From assembly GCF_000721495.1 (NCBI RefSeq), contig NZ_JOHY01000034.1:1-64000 (forward strand): a DNA stretch of 64,000 bases, in the 5' to 3' direction. This DNA comes from Streptomyces sp. NRRL F-5123 (GTDB lineage Bacteria > Actinomycetota > Actinomycetes > Streptomycetales > Streptomycetaceae). The translations under genes and the position numbers were made by a program. The notes beneath the pieces are model-generated. The model saw only the letters and a list, made by a program, of their open reading frames with translations, was not told the DNA's origin and ran no database searches. Shown here one piece after another: positions 26,980 through 37,148 of the stretch (its first letter is position 1; the number at the start of each line of letters is the position of its first letter).

Positions 26980-27292
26980 GTGCGGACGCCGGCGCACTTC
27001 GCCCTTACCGAACACCTTCAGCGGGAGGGGATTGCGGCCTCCGTCGGGTCCGTCGGCGATGCCTACGACAACGCGCTGACGGAATCGACGATCGGGCCTG
27101 TTCAAGACCGAGCTGATCAAGCCCCGCCGGCCCTGGCGGAACCTCTCTGACGTCGAACTGGCCACCGCCGAGTGGGTCGACTGGTACAACCACCACCGCC
27201 TCCACGGCGAAATAGGCCACACCCCACCAGCAGGATACGAAGCCAATTACTACCTGACCGACCAGAAAGCCCAGGTCACAGTCAAGATCTAG
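26980..27292 (+). pseudogene. IS3-family transposase (OrfB) C-terminal remnant, frameshifted
   Basis: The sequence reads ALTEHLQREGIAASVGSVGD then AYDNALTESTIG, containing the third catalytic Glu (TES) of the IS3 integrase core. A one-base insertion near 27097 then shifts to LFKTELIKPRRPWRNLSDVE and VDWYNHHRLHGEIGHTPPAG, ending TAG at 27292. Only the last ~105 codons remain. Confidence 0.85.
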
Positions 27293-27319
27293 GGTCTCCA
27301 CCGAACCCGGAACGGCTCA
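27293..27319 (+). repeat. Putative right terminal inverted repeat of the IS3 remnant
   Basis: The GGTCTCCACCGAACCCGG segment after the transposase stop, ending CTCA, looks like an IS3-family right end. The left end is gone. Confidence 0.45.
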
Positions 27320-27377
27320 GATCACCAATCGGACAGACACATCCGATCAACTGGCCGGCCCATCAAAGAGACACGCG

Positions 27378-29159
27378 CTAGACGCCCACCGTCTCCCGCA
27401 GGGTGAGCGCAGAGGCGGGGCGGGCGTAGGTCAGGGCGATGGTGCCGTCCGGTGCCAGCGCCACCGTGGGGACGTCGGCCGGGCAGGGCAGGGTTCCCAG
27501 GGGCTGGAAGGCCACCGGGGCGGAGGGGGCGGGCTGGGCCCAGTGGTGGACGGTGTCGCGGCCCGCAGCGAAGACGTGGACGCGGCCCTGGCGGTCGGTC
27601 ACCGTCGAGATCCCGTCCTGCACCTCGGAGCCGCCGAGGTCGGTCCACGCCCCCCAGGTCCCGCCGGGCTCACGGACCCGGGTGGTGAGCCCCTTGGCGG
27701 CGTTCCGCACGAACACGTGCACCCGGCCGTCGGCGGTGCGTACCGCGGTCGGCGGGCCGACGCGCCGCCCCCGGTCCTCCGTGTGCTCGGGGTTGCCGAG
27801 CGACGTCCAGCGGCCGGCGTTCCCGACCACGATCTCCCGCGCGTTGCCGCCCCCCTGCCCGTCGAGGGCCGCGAACCGCAGCCCGAACACGAGCGTCCCC
27901 TCGCCCGGCATCGCCACGCACGCCAGCTGCGGTGCGAGCGGCCCGCCTCCCAGGTCCCTGGCGGGACCCCACCGCCCGCTGCCGGGCGCGGTCTCGTCGC
28001 GTACGGCCGCGTGCAGGCCCAGCACCTCGTACGCCGTGCCCGGCGCCCCCGCCGCGGCAGCGGGGACGACGACCTGACCGGCGCCCGGGTAGCGCCGGTG
28101 GGTCGAGCGTATCCAGCCCTTGCGGTTGGTCAGCGGCTCGTTGCGGCCCTGCCCGTAGTCGCCGCAGCCGCCGGGGTCGCCGCACGTCCAGTCGGGGTCG
28201 CCGCCGTACTGCAGCAGGAAGCGGGCCTTGAGCGCGACGGTCGCGGGCGGCAGGTTGAAGGGCCAGCGCTGGTTGTAGTAGCCGCGGTAGGCCGTGGTGG
28301 TGAAGCCGCGCGCACCCGACTCCGACCACCGCTTGAGCGCCTTCCACGCAAACAGCGCCACGGGCGTGTGGTCGCGGTGGTCGGAGTAGCCGACCTGGTC
28401 GCTGCCCTTGGGGTGCTGCTTGTCGTGGACCTGGATGTCCGGGTCGGGGTCGAGGGTGCGCACATGCGTGGGCGTGTACCGCTTCAGCAGCTCCACCAGG
28501 ACGTCGACCAGCTTGTCGTGGGTGTACGTGCCGGTCGCGTCCGACGGCGACGGGCTGTCCAGGGCGGGCAGGTACGGCAGGGTCGTGCCGGGCTTGTCCC
28601 ACAGCATCTGCACGCTCGCGCTCTGGTTCTGCTCGTGCATCGACACCTGGAGGAAGACCAGGCTGGCGCGGTGGGCGCCGTTGGCGAGCGTGTCGATCTG
28701 GGCGTGGAGTCCGCCCGGCAGGCCCAGCACCTCGCTGCGCCAGCGTGTGAAGTGCGGCAGCCCCAGCATGGTGGCGTACGCCTGCCGCAGCCCCTGGTGG
28801 CGCGCCGCCGAATACGCCGCCGTGTCGGCGTGGTGGTGCTTGTGCGAGCCGCCCGGCGGGATGTTCCTCCCCACCGACTCGCCCGCGGTCACGTACACCG
28901 ACACCACCGGGATACCCGCCTGGATGTCGGACAGAATGTCGGGGTTCATGAAGAAGAGGTCGTCGTCGGGATGCGCCAGCACCTGCATGGCCAGCGCCCC
29001 GGCCTCCCTGCGGTACGGGCCCGACGGCGGCGCCGGCGCCACCTTCACGGCAGCCTCGCGCGACGCGCCCCTGCACCCTGTCCCGGCCAGCGCCACGGCT
29101 CCCACAACCCCGGCCAACGCCGCGCGCCGGGAGGGATGTTGTTCGTCATACGTCCTCAT
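27378..29159 (-). CDS. Exported PIG-L-type deacetylase with C-terminal beta-propeller/lectin-like domain
   Basis: This 593-aa protein has an SRR-type signal sequence (possibly Tat) with hydrophobic core AALAGVVGAVALAGTGC. The PIG-L/LmbE domain spans about 55-350, with zinc motif AHPDDD (62-67) and a distal SDHRDH. These enzymes remove acetyl from N-acetylglucosamine-type sugars. Residues 380-593 contain repeated blades (DGRVHVFVRNAAKGLTTRV, QGRVHVFAAGRDTVHHWAQ) like a PLL/fucose-lectin propeller. No good ribosome site precedes ATG 29159. The gene is bracketed by IS3 and IS630 remnants, which suggests horizontal acquisition. Confidence 0.85.
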   Translation of the reverse strand: MRTYDEQHPSRRAALAGVVGAVALAGTGCRGASREAAVKVAPAPPSGPYRREAGALAMQVLAHPDDDLFFMNPDILSDIQAGIPVVSVYVTAGESVGRNIPPGGSHKHHHADTAAYSAARHQGLRQAYATMLGLPHFTRWRSEVLGLPGGLHAQIDTLANGAHRASLVFLQVSMHEQNQSASVQMLWDKPGTTLPYLPALDSPSPSDATGTYTHDKLVDVLVELLKRYTPTHVRTLDPDPDIQVHDKQHPKGSDQVGYSDHRDHTPVALFAWKALKRWSESGARGFTTTAYRGYYNQRWPFNLPPATVALKARFLLQYGGDPDWTCGDPGGCGDYGQGRNEPLTNRKGWIRSTHRRYPGAGQVVVPAAAAGAPGTAYEVLGLHAAVRDETAPGSGRWGPARDLGGGPLAPQLACVAMPGEGTLVFGLRFAALDGQGGGNAREIVVGNAGRWTSLGNPEHTEDRGRRVGPPTAVRTADGRVHVFVRNAAKGLTTRVREPGGTWGAWTDLGGSEVQDGISTVTDRQGRVHVFAAGRDTVHHWAQPAPSAPVAFQPLGTLPCPADVPTVALAPDGTIALTYARPASALTLRETVGV

Positions 29160-29253
29160 ACCGGGCTTGAGTGGATTCCCCGCGGACGGGTTCCTTCCCG
29201 GGGGTGTGAGTTGCCCTACGGATCCGCGGGCGGCACGCGTCGGGCGTCTCGGT

Positions 29254-30076
29254 CTACAGCCGCACCCGTGGACGTAGGTCGTCCCCCCGCTGTTCCGCTG
29301 AGTGGCCGGGCGCTGTTGTGACGTCGGGGCGGTATTGCAGTTGGCGCAGGCCTCGTCGGATGGCGGTGATCAGGTCGTTCGGGTTGGCGAACGCGCGGTT
29401 GGCCGTGGTGGTGCGTCGCAGCACCGACCAAATGCTCACGACGGGAGGTCGGGTGCATAGGGCGGAAGCTGGTAGACGGTGAGCCAGTCACGCCCGGCGA
29501 TGTAGCGGCGCATACCGGCGGTGAGGTGGGAGTTCAAGTTGTCCCAAACCAGTACGAGCGGGCCGCCGAGCTGCTGGTGTGCCTCCTGGACCAGGTCGCG
29601 GTAGTCCTTCCGGGAGAAGCTCTTGCGGCCATCGGGGCGGACGTCGGGGCAGGGTCGGTAGATCAGCCGGGACGGCTCGCCCGCTTTGTAGCAGGTCAGG
29701 GCGGCTACTGATAAGCGGCGGCGGGAGCGGCCCCGCACGCGGACGACCGGGGTGTGGCCGCGGGGTGACCAGGTGCGAGCGGTCGGCGGCGTCATCGAGA
29801 ACCCGGCCTCGTCCTCGAAGACGAGCCAGCCGTCGAGCGCCGCCACGATCCTTCCGCGTCCGGCCAGGTCTCCTTCACCCAGTTCGCCACCCCGGCGTCG
29901 TCGCGCTCCACCGCCCGGCGGGCCGGCACCTGGCAGCTCCAGCCGTACCGTTTCAACAGCGCGGCGACACCCTGGACGGTGCAGCACTTGTGGAACCGGC
30001 GCCCAACTGGGTCCTGCCCAACTCCCTCACCCGGGCAGAAAGACGGGGCGACACCACGTGGGCGCCCACCCGTCAT
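29254..30076 (-). pseudogene. IS630-family transposase remnant with several frameshifts
   Basis: Three frames must be joined: VQGVAALLKRYGWSCQVPAR (about 29870-30020), then WLVFEDEAGFSMTPPTARTW to LVLVWDNLNSHLTAG and YQLPPYAPDLP (29440-29850), then IWSVLRRTTTANRAFANPND (29300-29435). The DDE residues (EDE, WDN) survive. The NPVE segment before IWSV and the N-terminal HTH are lost, so it is not functional. Confidence 0.85.
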
Positions 30077-30184
30077 CCAGCGCCGATCCAGCGTCCGTAC
30101 CGATGACCACGGATGGCGACAGATGACGAGACGTCAGCCCATCCGCCACGGATCCAGCGCGGATCCAGCACCCGGTACGACGAC
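30075..30184. repeat. Pair of imperfect 33-bp direct repeats
   Basis: ATCCAGCGCCGATCCAGCGT with its continuation at 30075-30107 recurs with changes at 30152-30184. Origin unclear; it lies at the junction between IS debris and the conserved region. Confidence 0.4.
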
Positions 30185-30212
30185 GGGGCCGGCCCCCACT
30201 CGGGCCGACCCC
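30185..30212 (-). terminator. Terminator hairpin after ychF
   Basis: GGGGCCGGCCC and GGGCCGACCCC form an 11-bp stem with one mismatch and a 6-nt loop, ~50 bp beyond the ychF stop. Confidence 0.55.
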
Positions 30213-30259
30213 ATCTGACCTGCACGTTTGCGGAATTATGCCACCTAGGCGAACACCCG

Positions 30260-31348
<1,089 letters not shown>

Positions 31349-31520
31349 TGGCGACTTCCCGTTGCTTCCGCGGCGGCCCCGTGGCGGGCCGCGGCGCCCT
31401 CCGGACGGGCGCGACGCCAGTCTACGGGGCCCGGGCCGGGCGGCCGCCCCCGCTTCGAACACCGGCGCCCAGGCGGGGGAATGTCGTCGTACGCTGCCGG
31501 ATTTCCGGACGGGATACAAA

Positions 31521-31526
31521 TACGCT
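31521..31526 (+). promoter_or_regulatory. -10 box of a leaderless promoter (DUF6542 gene)
   Basis: TACGCT, then 6 nt, then the GTG at 31533. Confidence 0.45.
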
Positions 31527-31532
31527 GAGTAG

Positions 31533-32183
31533 GTGGATCAACACAGTGCGCGTACGGGTGGGCCGGGCGGCGCCCCCGCGCCCGTCGCCCCGCGGCCCGC
31601 TCCCGCCCGCCCGGCGGGCGGCAAGGCAGGGAGCAAAGGCGGCGGCGGGGCGGGAAAGCCGCGCAGACCCGGCCGGCTCGGCGGACCGGGCAGACCCGGC
31701 AGGGACAAGGCCACGGCCATGGCCGCCGCCCTCCTGCGCCGGCTGCGCACCCTGCGCCGCGCGCGCCCCCGCCCCCGCCTCACGGGCCTGGGCACCGGCG
31801 TGCTCACCACCCTCGTCACCGTGCTCGCGGGCGGCCTGGACGCCCTGCTCTTCGACGGGCCCGGCGTCTTCTTCGGCGTCGTCTTCGTCCTGGTGAGCGT
31901 GACCGCGGCGGTGTACGTGCGGCCGTACGACCTGGTGGCCGCCCCGGTGTCGGCGCCGATCGCCTTCGCCGTCGGGATCGCGCTGACCGCCGACAGCGGC
32001 GACGGGAGCTTCGTCGGGCATCTGCTCGGACTCTTCACCGGGCTCGCCCTGATGACCGGCTGGCTCTACACCGGCACGGTGGCCGCGGCGGTGATCGTCG
32101 CCGTCAGAGCTTTGCGGCTGCCATCGCGGCGCCGACGATCCCGGCGTTGTTCTGCAGCTCCGCGGGAACGATCTCCGCGCTGA
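31533..32183 (+). CDS. DUF6542-type integral membrane protein
   Basis: This 216-aa protein has a ~70-residue basic, Gly/Pro-rich N-terminus and then four hydrophobic segments (about 88-205) of the DUF6542 type (GVFFGVVFVLVSVTAAVYVR, PYDLVAAPVSAPIAFAVGI). Function is unknown. The last 80 bp overlap the 3' end of the convergent ppgK, and the final ~27 codons are Arg/Ser-rich, so translation through the overlap is less certain. The start fits a leaderless promoter. Confidence 0.75.
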   Translation: MDQHSARTGGPGGAPAPVAPRPAPARPAGGKAGSKGGGGAGKPRRPGRLGGPGRPGRDKATAMAAALLRRLRTLRRARPRPRLTGLGTGVLTTLVTVLAGGLDALLFDGPGVFFGVVFVLVSVTAAVYVRPYDLVAAPVSAPIAFAVGIALTADSGDGSFVGHLLGLFTGLALMTGWLYTGTVAAAVIVAVRALRLPSRRRRSRRCSAAPRERSPR

Positions 32184-32847
32184 GCCCGTGCCCGTGCAGG
32201 TAGGGCAGGAACTTCTCCGCCTTGCGGCTGACCCCGCCGCCCAGCACGAACAGATCCGGCGAGAACAGCATCTCCACGTGCGCGAGGTACTTGCGCAGCC
32301 GGTGGCCCCAGTGCTCCCAGCTCAGGTCGTCGTCCTCGCGCGCCTTGACCGAGGCGCGCGACTCCGCGTCGTGGCCGTGCAGCTCCAGGTGGCCCAGCTC
32401 GGTGTTGGGGACGAGGCGGCCGTCGACGAAGACGGCGCTGCCGATGCCCGTGCCGAGCGTGAGCACGATGACCGTGCCCCCGCGGCCGCGCCCGGCGCCG
32501 AAGGTCATCTCGGCTATGCCGGCGGCGTCCGCGTCGTTCATGACGACGACCGGGAGGCCGAGCCGCTCGCTCAGCGCCGCACGCGCGTCGACGCCGACCC
32601 AGCCCTTGTCGACGTTGGCGGCGGTGCGCGTCACGCCGTCCACGACCACCCCGGGGAAGGTCACGCCGAGCGGCCCCGACCAGCCGAAGTGCGCCACGAC
32701 GTCGGCCACGCCGTCGATCACGCCGTCGGGGGTGGCCGGGTGCGGGGTCGGCACCTTGTAGCGCTCACCGGACAGGTCGCCCTTGTCGAGGTCGACGGGG
32801 GCGCCCTTGATGCCCGTACCGCCGATGTCCACACCGAACACGTTCAT
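32104..32847 (-). CDS. ppgK: Polyphosphate-dependent glucokinase
   Basis: This 247-aa ROK-family kinase begins MNVFGVDIGGTGIKGAPVDL, the standard PpgK start with the phosphate loop. It contains LTLGTGIGSAVFVDG and ELGHLELHGHDAE, typical of actinobacterial polyphosphate/ATP glucokinases. It phosphorylates glucose to glucose-6-phosphate in the cytosol. TAGCCT 7 nt upstream of the ATG suggests a leaderless transcript. The 3' end overlaps the DUF6542 gene antisense. Confidence 0.95.
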   Translation of the reverse strand: MNVFGVDIGGTGIKGAPVDLDKGDLSGERYKVPTPHPATPDGVIDGVADVVAHFGWSGPLGVTFPGVVVDGVTRTAANVDKGWVGVDARAALSERLGLPVVVMNDADAAGIAEMTFGAGRGRGGTVIVLTLGTGIGSAVFVDGRLVPNTELGHLELHGHDAESRASVKAREDDDLSWEHWGHRLRKYLAHVEMLFSPDLFVLGGGVSRKAEKFLPYLHGHGLSAEIVPAELQNNAGIVGAAMAAAKL

Positions 32848-32854
32848 GACCTCC

Positions 32855-32860
32855 AGGCTA
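32855..32860 (-). promoter_or_regulatory. -10 box of a probable leaderless ppgK promoter
   Basis: On the minus strand TAGCCT is followed by 7 nt and the ATG. The intervening GGAGG is too close to the ATG for a normal ribosome site, supporting leaderless initiation. Confidence 0.45.
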
Positions 32861-32955
32861 GAGGCGGGTCGCGGACCTCACCTCTTGTGGCTCCCCCCGC
32901 GGGAGGCGAACAGCAGCAAACCGGACCTTGTCCGTACGGGAAAATCCCGCAGTCC

Positions 32956-33936
32956 TTACGAGGTTTCCCCGGCGGTGGCCTCCGCACGCAGATCGCGCCG
33001 CAATTCCTTGGGCAGCGAGAACTGGATGTGCTCCTCGGTCGAGGTGACGACCTGCACGTCGCCGTAGCCGCGCGCGGCCAGCCACTCCAGCACCCCGTCG
33101 ACGAGGATCTCGGGCACGGACGCGCCGGACGTGACGCCGATCGTGCGGACGCCCTCCAGCCAGGCCTCGTCGATCTCGTCGGCGAAGTCGACCAGATACG
33201 CGGCACCGGCGCCGGCCTGCAGGGCGACCTCGACGAGGCGGATCGAGTTCGAGGAGTTGCGCGAGCCGACGACGATCACGAGATCGGCGTCCGCGGCGAT
33301 CTGCTTGATCGCGACCTGGCGGTTCTGCGTGGCGTAGCAGATGTCGTCGCTGGGCGGCGAGAGCAGGTTGGGGAAGCGGTCCTTGAGCGCGTCGACCGTC
33401 TCCATCGTCTCGTCGACGGACAGCGTCGTCTGGGAGAGCCACACGACCTTGTTCTCGTCGCGGACGGTGAGCCCCGCGACGTCGGCCGGGCCGTCGACGA
33501 GGTGGGTGCGCTCGGGCGCCTCGCCCATCGTGCCGATGACCTCCTCGTGGCCCTCGTGGCCGATGAGGAGGATGTCGTAGTCGGAGTCGGCGTAGCGGAC
33601 GGCCTCGCGGTGGACCTTGGTCACCAGCGGGCAGGTCGCGTCGATGGTGGCGAGGCGGCGGGCCCCGGCCTCCTCGTGCACGACCGGCGCGACGCCGTGC
33701 GCGGAGAAGATCACGATGGAGCCCTCCGGCACCTCCTCCGTCTCGTCGACGAAGATCGCGCCCTTCTTCTCCAGCGTCTGCACGACGTACTTGTTGTGCA
33801 CGATCTGCTTGCGCACGTAGACGGGGGCGCCGTACTGCTCGAGCGCCTTCTCGACGGTGATCACGGCCCGGTCGACGCCCGCGCAGTATCCGCGGGGGGC
33901 GGCGAGCAGGACGCGGCGGCTGGCTTCGGTCGTCAT
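32956..33936 (-). CDS. ispH: 4-hydroxy-3-methylbut-2-enyl diphosphate reductase (IspH/LytB)
   Basis: This 326-aa enzyme catalyses the last MEP-pathway step, making IPP and DMAPP. Three Fe-S ligand cysteines are present: [18 protein letters not shown] and ICYATQNRQ. The catalytic Glu/His region SAHGVAP and the loop GSRNSSNS are also intact. ATG 33936 is chosen because a TACGAT -10 box lies 7 nt upstream; an ATG at 33945 is also in frame. It supplies precursors to the cis-prenyltransferase encoded at 60 kb. Confidence 0.96.
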   Translation of the reverse strand: MTTEASRRVLLAAPRGYCAGVDRAVITVEKALEQYGAPVYVRKQIVHNKYVVQTLEKKGAIFVDETEEVPEGSIVIFSAHGVAPVVHEEAGARRLATIDATCPLVTKVHREAVRYADSDYDILLIGHEGHEEVIGTMGEAPERTHLVDGPADVAGLTVRDENKVVWLSQTTLSVDETMETVDALKDRFPNLLSPPSDDICYATQNRQVAIKQIAADADLVIVVGSRNSSNSIRLVEVALQAGAGAAYLVDFADEIDEAWLEGVRTIGVTSGASVPEILVDGVLEWLAARGYGDVQVVTSTEEHIQFSLPKELRRDLRAEATAGETS

Positions 33937-33943
33937 GCCGACC

Positions 33944-33949
33944 ATCGTA
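33944..33949 (-). promoter_or_regulatory. -10 box of a leaderless ispH promoter
   Basis: Minus-strand TACGAT, 7 nt, then ATG 33936. Confidence 0.45.
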
Positions 33950-34050
33950 CGGGGGTGCTCTTGGCGGGCACGTGGGCGCTCGGGGTTTCGCGCGCCGCCG
34001 TCCGCGCTCCCGCGCGCCCCGCTCGGAGCCGGGGTGTCGGAGGGCGGCGC

Positions 34051-34056
34051 TAAGGT
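34051..34056 (+). promoter_or_regulatory. -10 box of a leaderless xseA promoter
   Basis: TAAGGT, 6 nt, then ATG 34063. Confidence 0.55.
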
Positions 34057-34062
34057 CGGGGG

Positions 34063-35295
34063 ATGGCTCTCAGCACCTCGGCGGAAGCGCCGATCCCGGT
34101 CGGCGAGGTGTCCCGGCTGATCGGCGGGTGGATCGACCGGCTCGGCGCGGTGTGGGTCGAGGGGCAGATCACCCAGCTCAGCCGGCGGCCGGGCGCGGGC
34201 GTGGTCTTCCTGACGCTGCGCGACCCCTCGCACGACATCTCCCTCACCGTGACGTGCTTCCGCGCCGTCTTCGACCAGGTCGCGGACGTCGTCGGGGAGG
34301 GCGCGCGGGTCGTGCTGCACGCCAAACCGGAGTGGTACGGGCCGCGCGGCACACTGTCGCTGCGCGCGGTGGAGATCCGCCCGGTGGGGGTGGGCGAGCT
34401 GCTGGTCCGGCTGGAGCGGCTCAAGCGGCAGCTGGCCGGCGAGGGGCTCTTCGCGGCCGACCGCAAGCGCCCGCTACCCTTCCTGCCGCAGCTCGTCGGC
34501 CTGGTCACCGGCCGCGCGTCGGCCGCCGAGCGGGACGTGCGGGAGAACGCGCGGCTGCGCTGGCCCGCGGTCCGCTTCGAGGTGCGCAACGTGCCCGTGC
34601 AGGGCGCGACGGCGGTGCCGCGGATCGTCGCGGCGGTCCGCGAGCTCGACGCGCACCCCGAGGTGGACGTCATCGTGGTGGCGCGCGGCGGCGGCAGCGT
34701 CGAGGACCTGCTGCCCTTCTCGGACGAGCAGCTGGTGCGCGCGGTCGCGGAGTGCACGACGCCTGTCGTCTCCGCGATCGGGCACGAGCCCGACTCGCCG
34801 CTGCTGGACCTGGTCGCCGACCTGCGGGCCTCCACCCCGACGGACGCCGCCAAGCGCGTCGTGCCCGACGTGCGCGAGGAGCTGGCCCGGGTGCGGCTGG
34901 TCAGCGACCGGGCGCTGCGGGTGGTGCGCGGACTGCTGGACCGCGAGGAGCGCGGGCTCGCGGCGGCGCTGAGCCGGCCGGTGATGGCGCGGCCCGAGCG
35001 GATGATCGACGGGCGGGCGGACGAGGTGGCCGACCGGCTGGAGCGGGCCCGCCGCTCGCTGCGGCACGCGCTGGACCGCGCGGACGCCGACCTCTCCCAC
35101 ACCCTGGCCCGCGTCGTCGCCCTCTCCCCCGCGGCGACGCTGCGCCGCGGCTACGCGGTGCTCCAGCGGGCGGACGGCGCGGCGGTCCGCGACCCGGCGG
35201 AGGTCGCCGCGGGCGACGAGCTGCGGGCGCGGGTGGCGGAGGGGGAGTTCGCCGTACGGGTGGCGGCGGACGGCAGGGGCGCGGCGGACGGCTGA
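34063..35295 (+). CDS. xseA: Exodeoxyribonuclease VII large subunit
   Basis: This 410-aa subunit of the ssDNA nuclease has an N-terminal OB fold ([19 protein letters not shown]). The exonuclease domain carries [20 protein letters not shown] and [13 protein letters not shown], and a coiled-coil C-terminus contacts XseB. The TAAGGT-N6-ATG arrangement suggests leaderless expression. The last codons and the stop lie inside a 34-bp tandem duplication (35272-35339). xseB follows 121 bp downstream with its own promoter-like box. Confidence 0.95.
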   Translation: MALSTSAEAPIPVGEVSRLIGGWIDRLGAVWVEGQITQLSRRPGAGVVFLTLRDPSHDISLTVTCFRAVFDQVADVVGEGARVVLHAKPEWYGPRGTLSLRAVEIRPVGVGELLVRLERLKRQLAGEGLFAADRKRPLPFLPQLVGLVTGRASAAERDVRENARLRWPAVRFEVRNVPVQGATAVPRIVAAVRELDAHPEVDVIVVARGGGSVEDLLPFSDEQLVRAVAECTTPVVSAIGHEPDSPLLDLVADLRASTPTDAAKRVVPDVREELARVRLVSDRALRVVRGLLDREERGLAAALSRPVMARPERMIDGRADEVADRLERARRSLRHALDRADADLSHTLARVVALSPAATLRRGYAVLQRADGAAVRDPAEVAAGDELRARVAEGEFAVRVAADGRGAADG

Positions 35296-35339
35296 CACGG
35301 CGGGCGGCAGGGGCGCGGCGGACGGCTGACACGGCGGGC
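35272..35339 (+). repeat. Perfect 34-bp tandem duplication spanning the xseA stop
   Basis: The unit at 35272-35305 is repeated exactly at 35306-35339. It contains the xseA TGA; a third degenerate partial copy (GGACGGCTGACGCGGCGGAC) follows. 34 is not a multiple of three, so copy-number change would move the downstream frame but not the first stop. Confidence 0.85.
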
Positions 35340-35404
35340 GCCCGCTGAGACGGGGGACGGCTGACGCGGCGGACGGCCGGGGCGGGGCTGTCCGTGGGCG
35401 CCCC

Positions 35405-35410
35405 TAGGCT
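35405..35410 (+). promoter_or_regulatory. -10 box of a leaderless xseB promoter
   Basis: TAGGCT, 6 nt, then ATG 35417. Confidence 0.55.
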
Positions 35411-35416
35411 GGGCGC

Positions 35417-35701
35417 ATGGGAGCAGACCAGGACACCACCACCGCGGCACCGGGCTACGAGCAGGCCCGGGACGAGCTGATCGATGTCGTGCGCCGACTG
35501 GAGGCGGGCGGCGCCACGCTGGAGGAGTCGCTCGCCCTGTGGGAGCGGGGCGAAGAGCTGGCGCGGGTGTGCCGGCGCTGGCTGGAGGGCGCCCGCAAGC
35601 GGCTGGACGCCGCCCTCGCCGCGGAGGACGCGGCGGACGCGGAGGCCGGCGCGGGGGAGGCAGCCGGGGAGCCGGAGGGGGACGAGCCCGACGCGGAATG
35701 A
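35417..35701 (+). CDS. xseB: Exodeoxyribonuclease VII small subunit
   Basis: This 94-aa protein contains the XseB helical hairpin ([40 protein letters not shown]). The acidic C-terminal tail (~25 residues) is an actinobacterial extension. It forms the complex with XseA encoded just upstream. Confidence 0.95.
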   Translation: MGADQDTTTAAPGYEQARDELIDVVRRLEAGGATLEESLALWERGEELARVCRRWLEGARKRLDAALAAEDAADAEAGAGEAAGEPEGDEPDAE

Positions 35702-35800
35702 GCCCGTCCGGGGGCAGAATGCCTGGTCACCGGCATGAAGGGTGTGACCGGCGTCACAGTTGAACGCGGAATGGTTGAGTGTTCACACATGTTGGATCCG

Positions 35801-35819
35801 GTGTCCCACGACGGGACAC
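35801..35819 (+). promoter_or_regulatory. Inverted repeat upstream of the nitroreductase-family gene
   Basis: GTGTCCC-N5-GGGACAC is a perfect 7-bp inverted repeat, 45 bp before the ATG. It could be an operator or an mRNA hairpin. Confidence 0.45.
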
Positions 35820-35864
35820 CGCGTACCGACTGCTCAGAACGACTCTCCCCCCAAGAGGAAAACC

Positions 35865-36458
35865 ATGACGCTCGTACTCGACCCCGCCGCCCAGGACCTG
35901 CTCTTCCGCGAGGCCCGCACCGCCAACACCTTCACCGACGAACCGGTGACCGACGAGCAGGTCCAGGCGATCTACGACCTGGTCAAGTACGCCCCGACGG
36001 CTTTCAACCAGCAGCCGCTGCGGGTCGTACTGGTCCGCTCCCCCGAGGCCCGCGAGCGCCTGGTGGCGAACATGGCCGAGGGCAACCAGCCGAAGACCTC
36101 CACCGCCCCGCTGGTGGCGATCCTGGCCGCGGACAACGAGTTCCACGAGGAGCTGCCGACCGTCCTCCCGCACTTCCCGCAGGCCAAGGACCTCTTCTTC
36201 TCCGAGCGCCCGGTGCGCGAGGCCTCCGCGGCGCTGAACGCCTCGCTCCAGGTGGGCTACTTCATCATCGGCGTGCGCGCGGCGGGCCTGGCAGCCGGCC
36301 CGATGACCGGCTTCGACGCCGAGGGCATCAACAAGGAGTTCTTCGCCGACGGCGAGCACACGGTGCTGGCCGTGGTCAACATCGGCAAGCCCGGCGAGGA
36401 CGCCTGGTTCCCGCGCAACCCGCGCCTGGAGTACGACCAGGTCGTCACCACCGTCTGA
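35865..36458 (+). CDS. Nitroreductase-family FMN oxidoreductase (RutE/HadB-like, malonic semialdehyde reductase type)
   Basis: This 197-aa FMN-binding protein shows family features: ARTANTFTDEPVTDEQ, KYAPTAFNQQPLRVVLVRS, GYFIIGVRAAGLAAGPMTGF. Length fits the RutE/HadB branch, whose members reduce malonic semialdehyde-like carbonyls or act as NAD(P)H oxidoreductases. AGAGGA lies 7-8 nt before ATG 35865. It is followed by two strong hairpins. Confidence 0.88.
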   Translation: MTLVLDPAAQDLLFREARTANTFTDEPVTDEQVQAIYDLVKYAPTAFNQQPLRVVLVRSPEARERLVANMAEGNQPKTSTAPLVAILAADNEFHEELPTVLPHFPQAKDLFFSERPVREASAALNASLQVGYFIIGVRAAGLAAGPMTGFDAEGINKEFFADGEHTVLAVVNIGKPGEDAWFPRNPRLEYDQVVTTV

Positions 36459-36467
36459 CGTGCGAGA

Positions 36468-36489
36468 GGCCCCGTCACCGTACGGGGCC
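36468..36489 (+). terminator. First terminator hairpin after the nitroreductase gene
   Basis: GGCCCCGT-N6-ACGGGGCC, perfect 8-bp stem, 9 bp beyond the stop. Confidence 0.65.
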
Positions 36490-36498
36490 CCGGATGCC

Positions 36499-36530
36499 GC
36501 GCCGCCCGCGTTCCCCCGCGCGGGCGGCGC
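36499..36530. terminator. Second terminator hairpin, possibly bidirectional
   Basis: GCGCCGCCCGC and its 11-bp complement enclose a 10-nt loop. It lies between two convergent genes and can serve both. Confidence 0.6.
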
Positions 36531-36596
36531 TTCGTCGTTCCGGCGCCGGACCGGCACCCTCCCGCGGGCCTTTCCGGCGCCGCGTCGCTTGCGGCC

Positions 36597-37148
36597 CTAC
36601 TGCTGCGCGCCGCCGCTCTCCTTGACGAGGGCCGCCACCGACGTGATCTGGGAGAGCGGGCCGGTGCCGAGCACCACCGTGGTGTGGCTCTGCTCCTGGT
36701 GCACCAGCGCGGTGTAGCGCTTGCTCTTCCACTGCTCCCACTGCACGCCGCCGGCGTTCACCGTGCCCGTGCCCTGCCGCTTGCCGTCGAGCGTGACCTC
36801 GGCGATGAAGGCGGCCGCGGCGGCGTTGCTCTGCTCGACGCCGACGTACTCCTTGTCGGTGCTGACGAAGCCGAGGTGCCAGGTCACCTTGTGCGGGTCC
36901 GTGGCGTCGAAGGTGTCCCCCGTGGGCGTCCAGTCCTTGCCGAGGCCCTCGGGGGCGGCCACCGGGTAGGGGGCGTAGCGCCGGGCCTGCTCCAGGGAGG
37001 CGGTGTAGTCGACCTTGAGCGACTTGGCCGGCGAGGCCTTGGAGTCGTGCGGGACGAAGAGGTAGATCACGGCGACGACGACGGCGAGGACCGCCAGGGA
37101 CAGGAGGAGGTCCTTCACCGTCTTGTTGCCACGCTTGTCTGCTGCCAC
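36597..37148 (-). CDS. DUF4245 single-pass membrane protein
   Basis: This 183-aa protein has a basic N-terminus, one TM helix (VKDLLLSLAVLAVVVAVIYL, about 10-30) and a ~150-residue extracytoplasmic domain of the actinobacterial DUF4245 family. Function is unknown. GTG 37148 fits the family start; an in-frame ATG at 37166 would add six residues. It is divergent from glpX. Confidence 0.85.
   Translation of the reverse strand: MAADKRGNKTVKDLLLSLAVLAVVVAVIYLFVPHDSKASPAKSLKVDYTASLEQARRYAPYPVAAPEGLGKDWTPTGDTFDATDPHKVTWHLGFVSTDKEYVGVEQSNAAAAAFIAEVTLDGKRQGTGTVNAGGVQWEQWKSKRYTALVHQEQSHTTVVLGTGPLSQITSVAALVKESGGAQQ

Noticed and set aside
27378..29159. Lipoprotein lipobox in the PIG-L protein (GTGC)
   Set aside because: Position -3 is Gly rather than Leu/Val/Ile, so lipidation is not supported; a plain or Tat signal is more likely.
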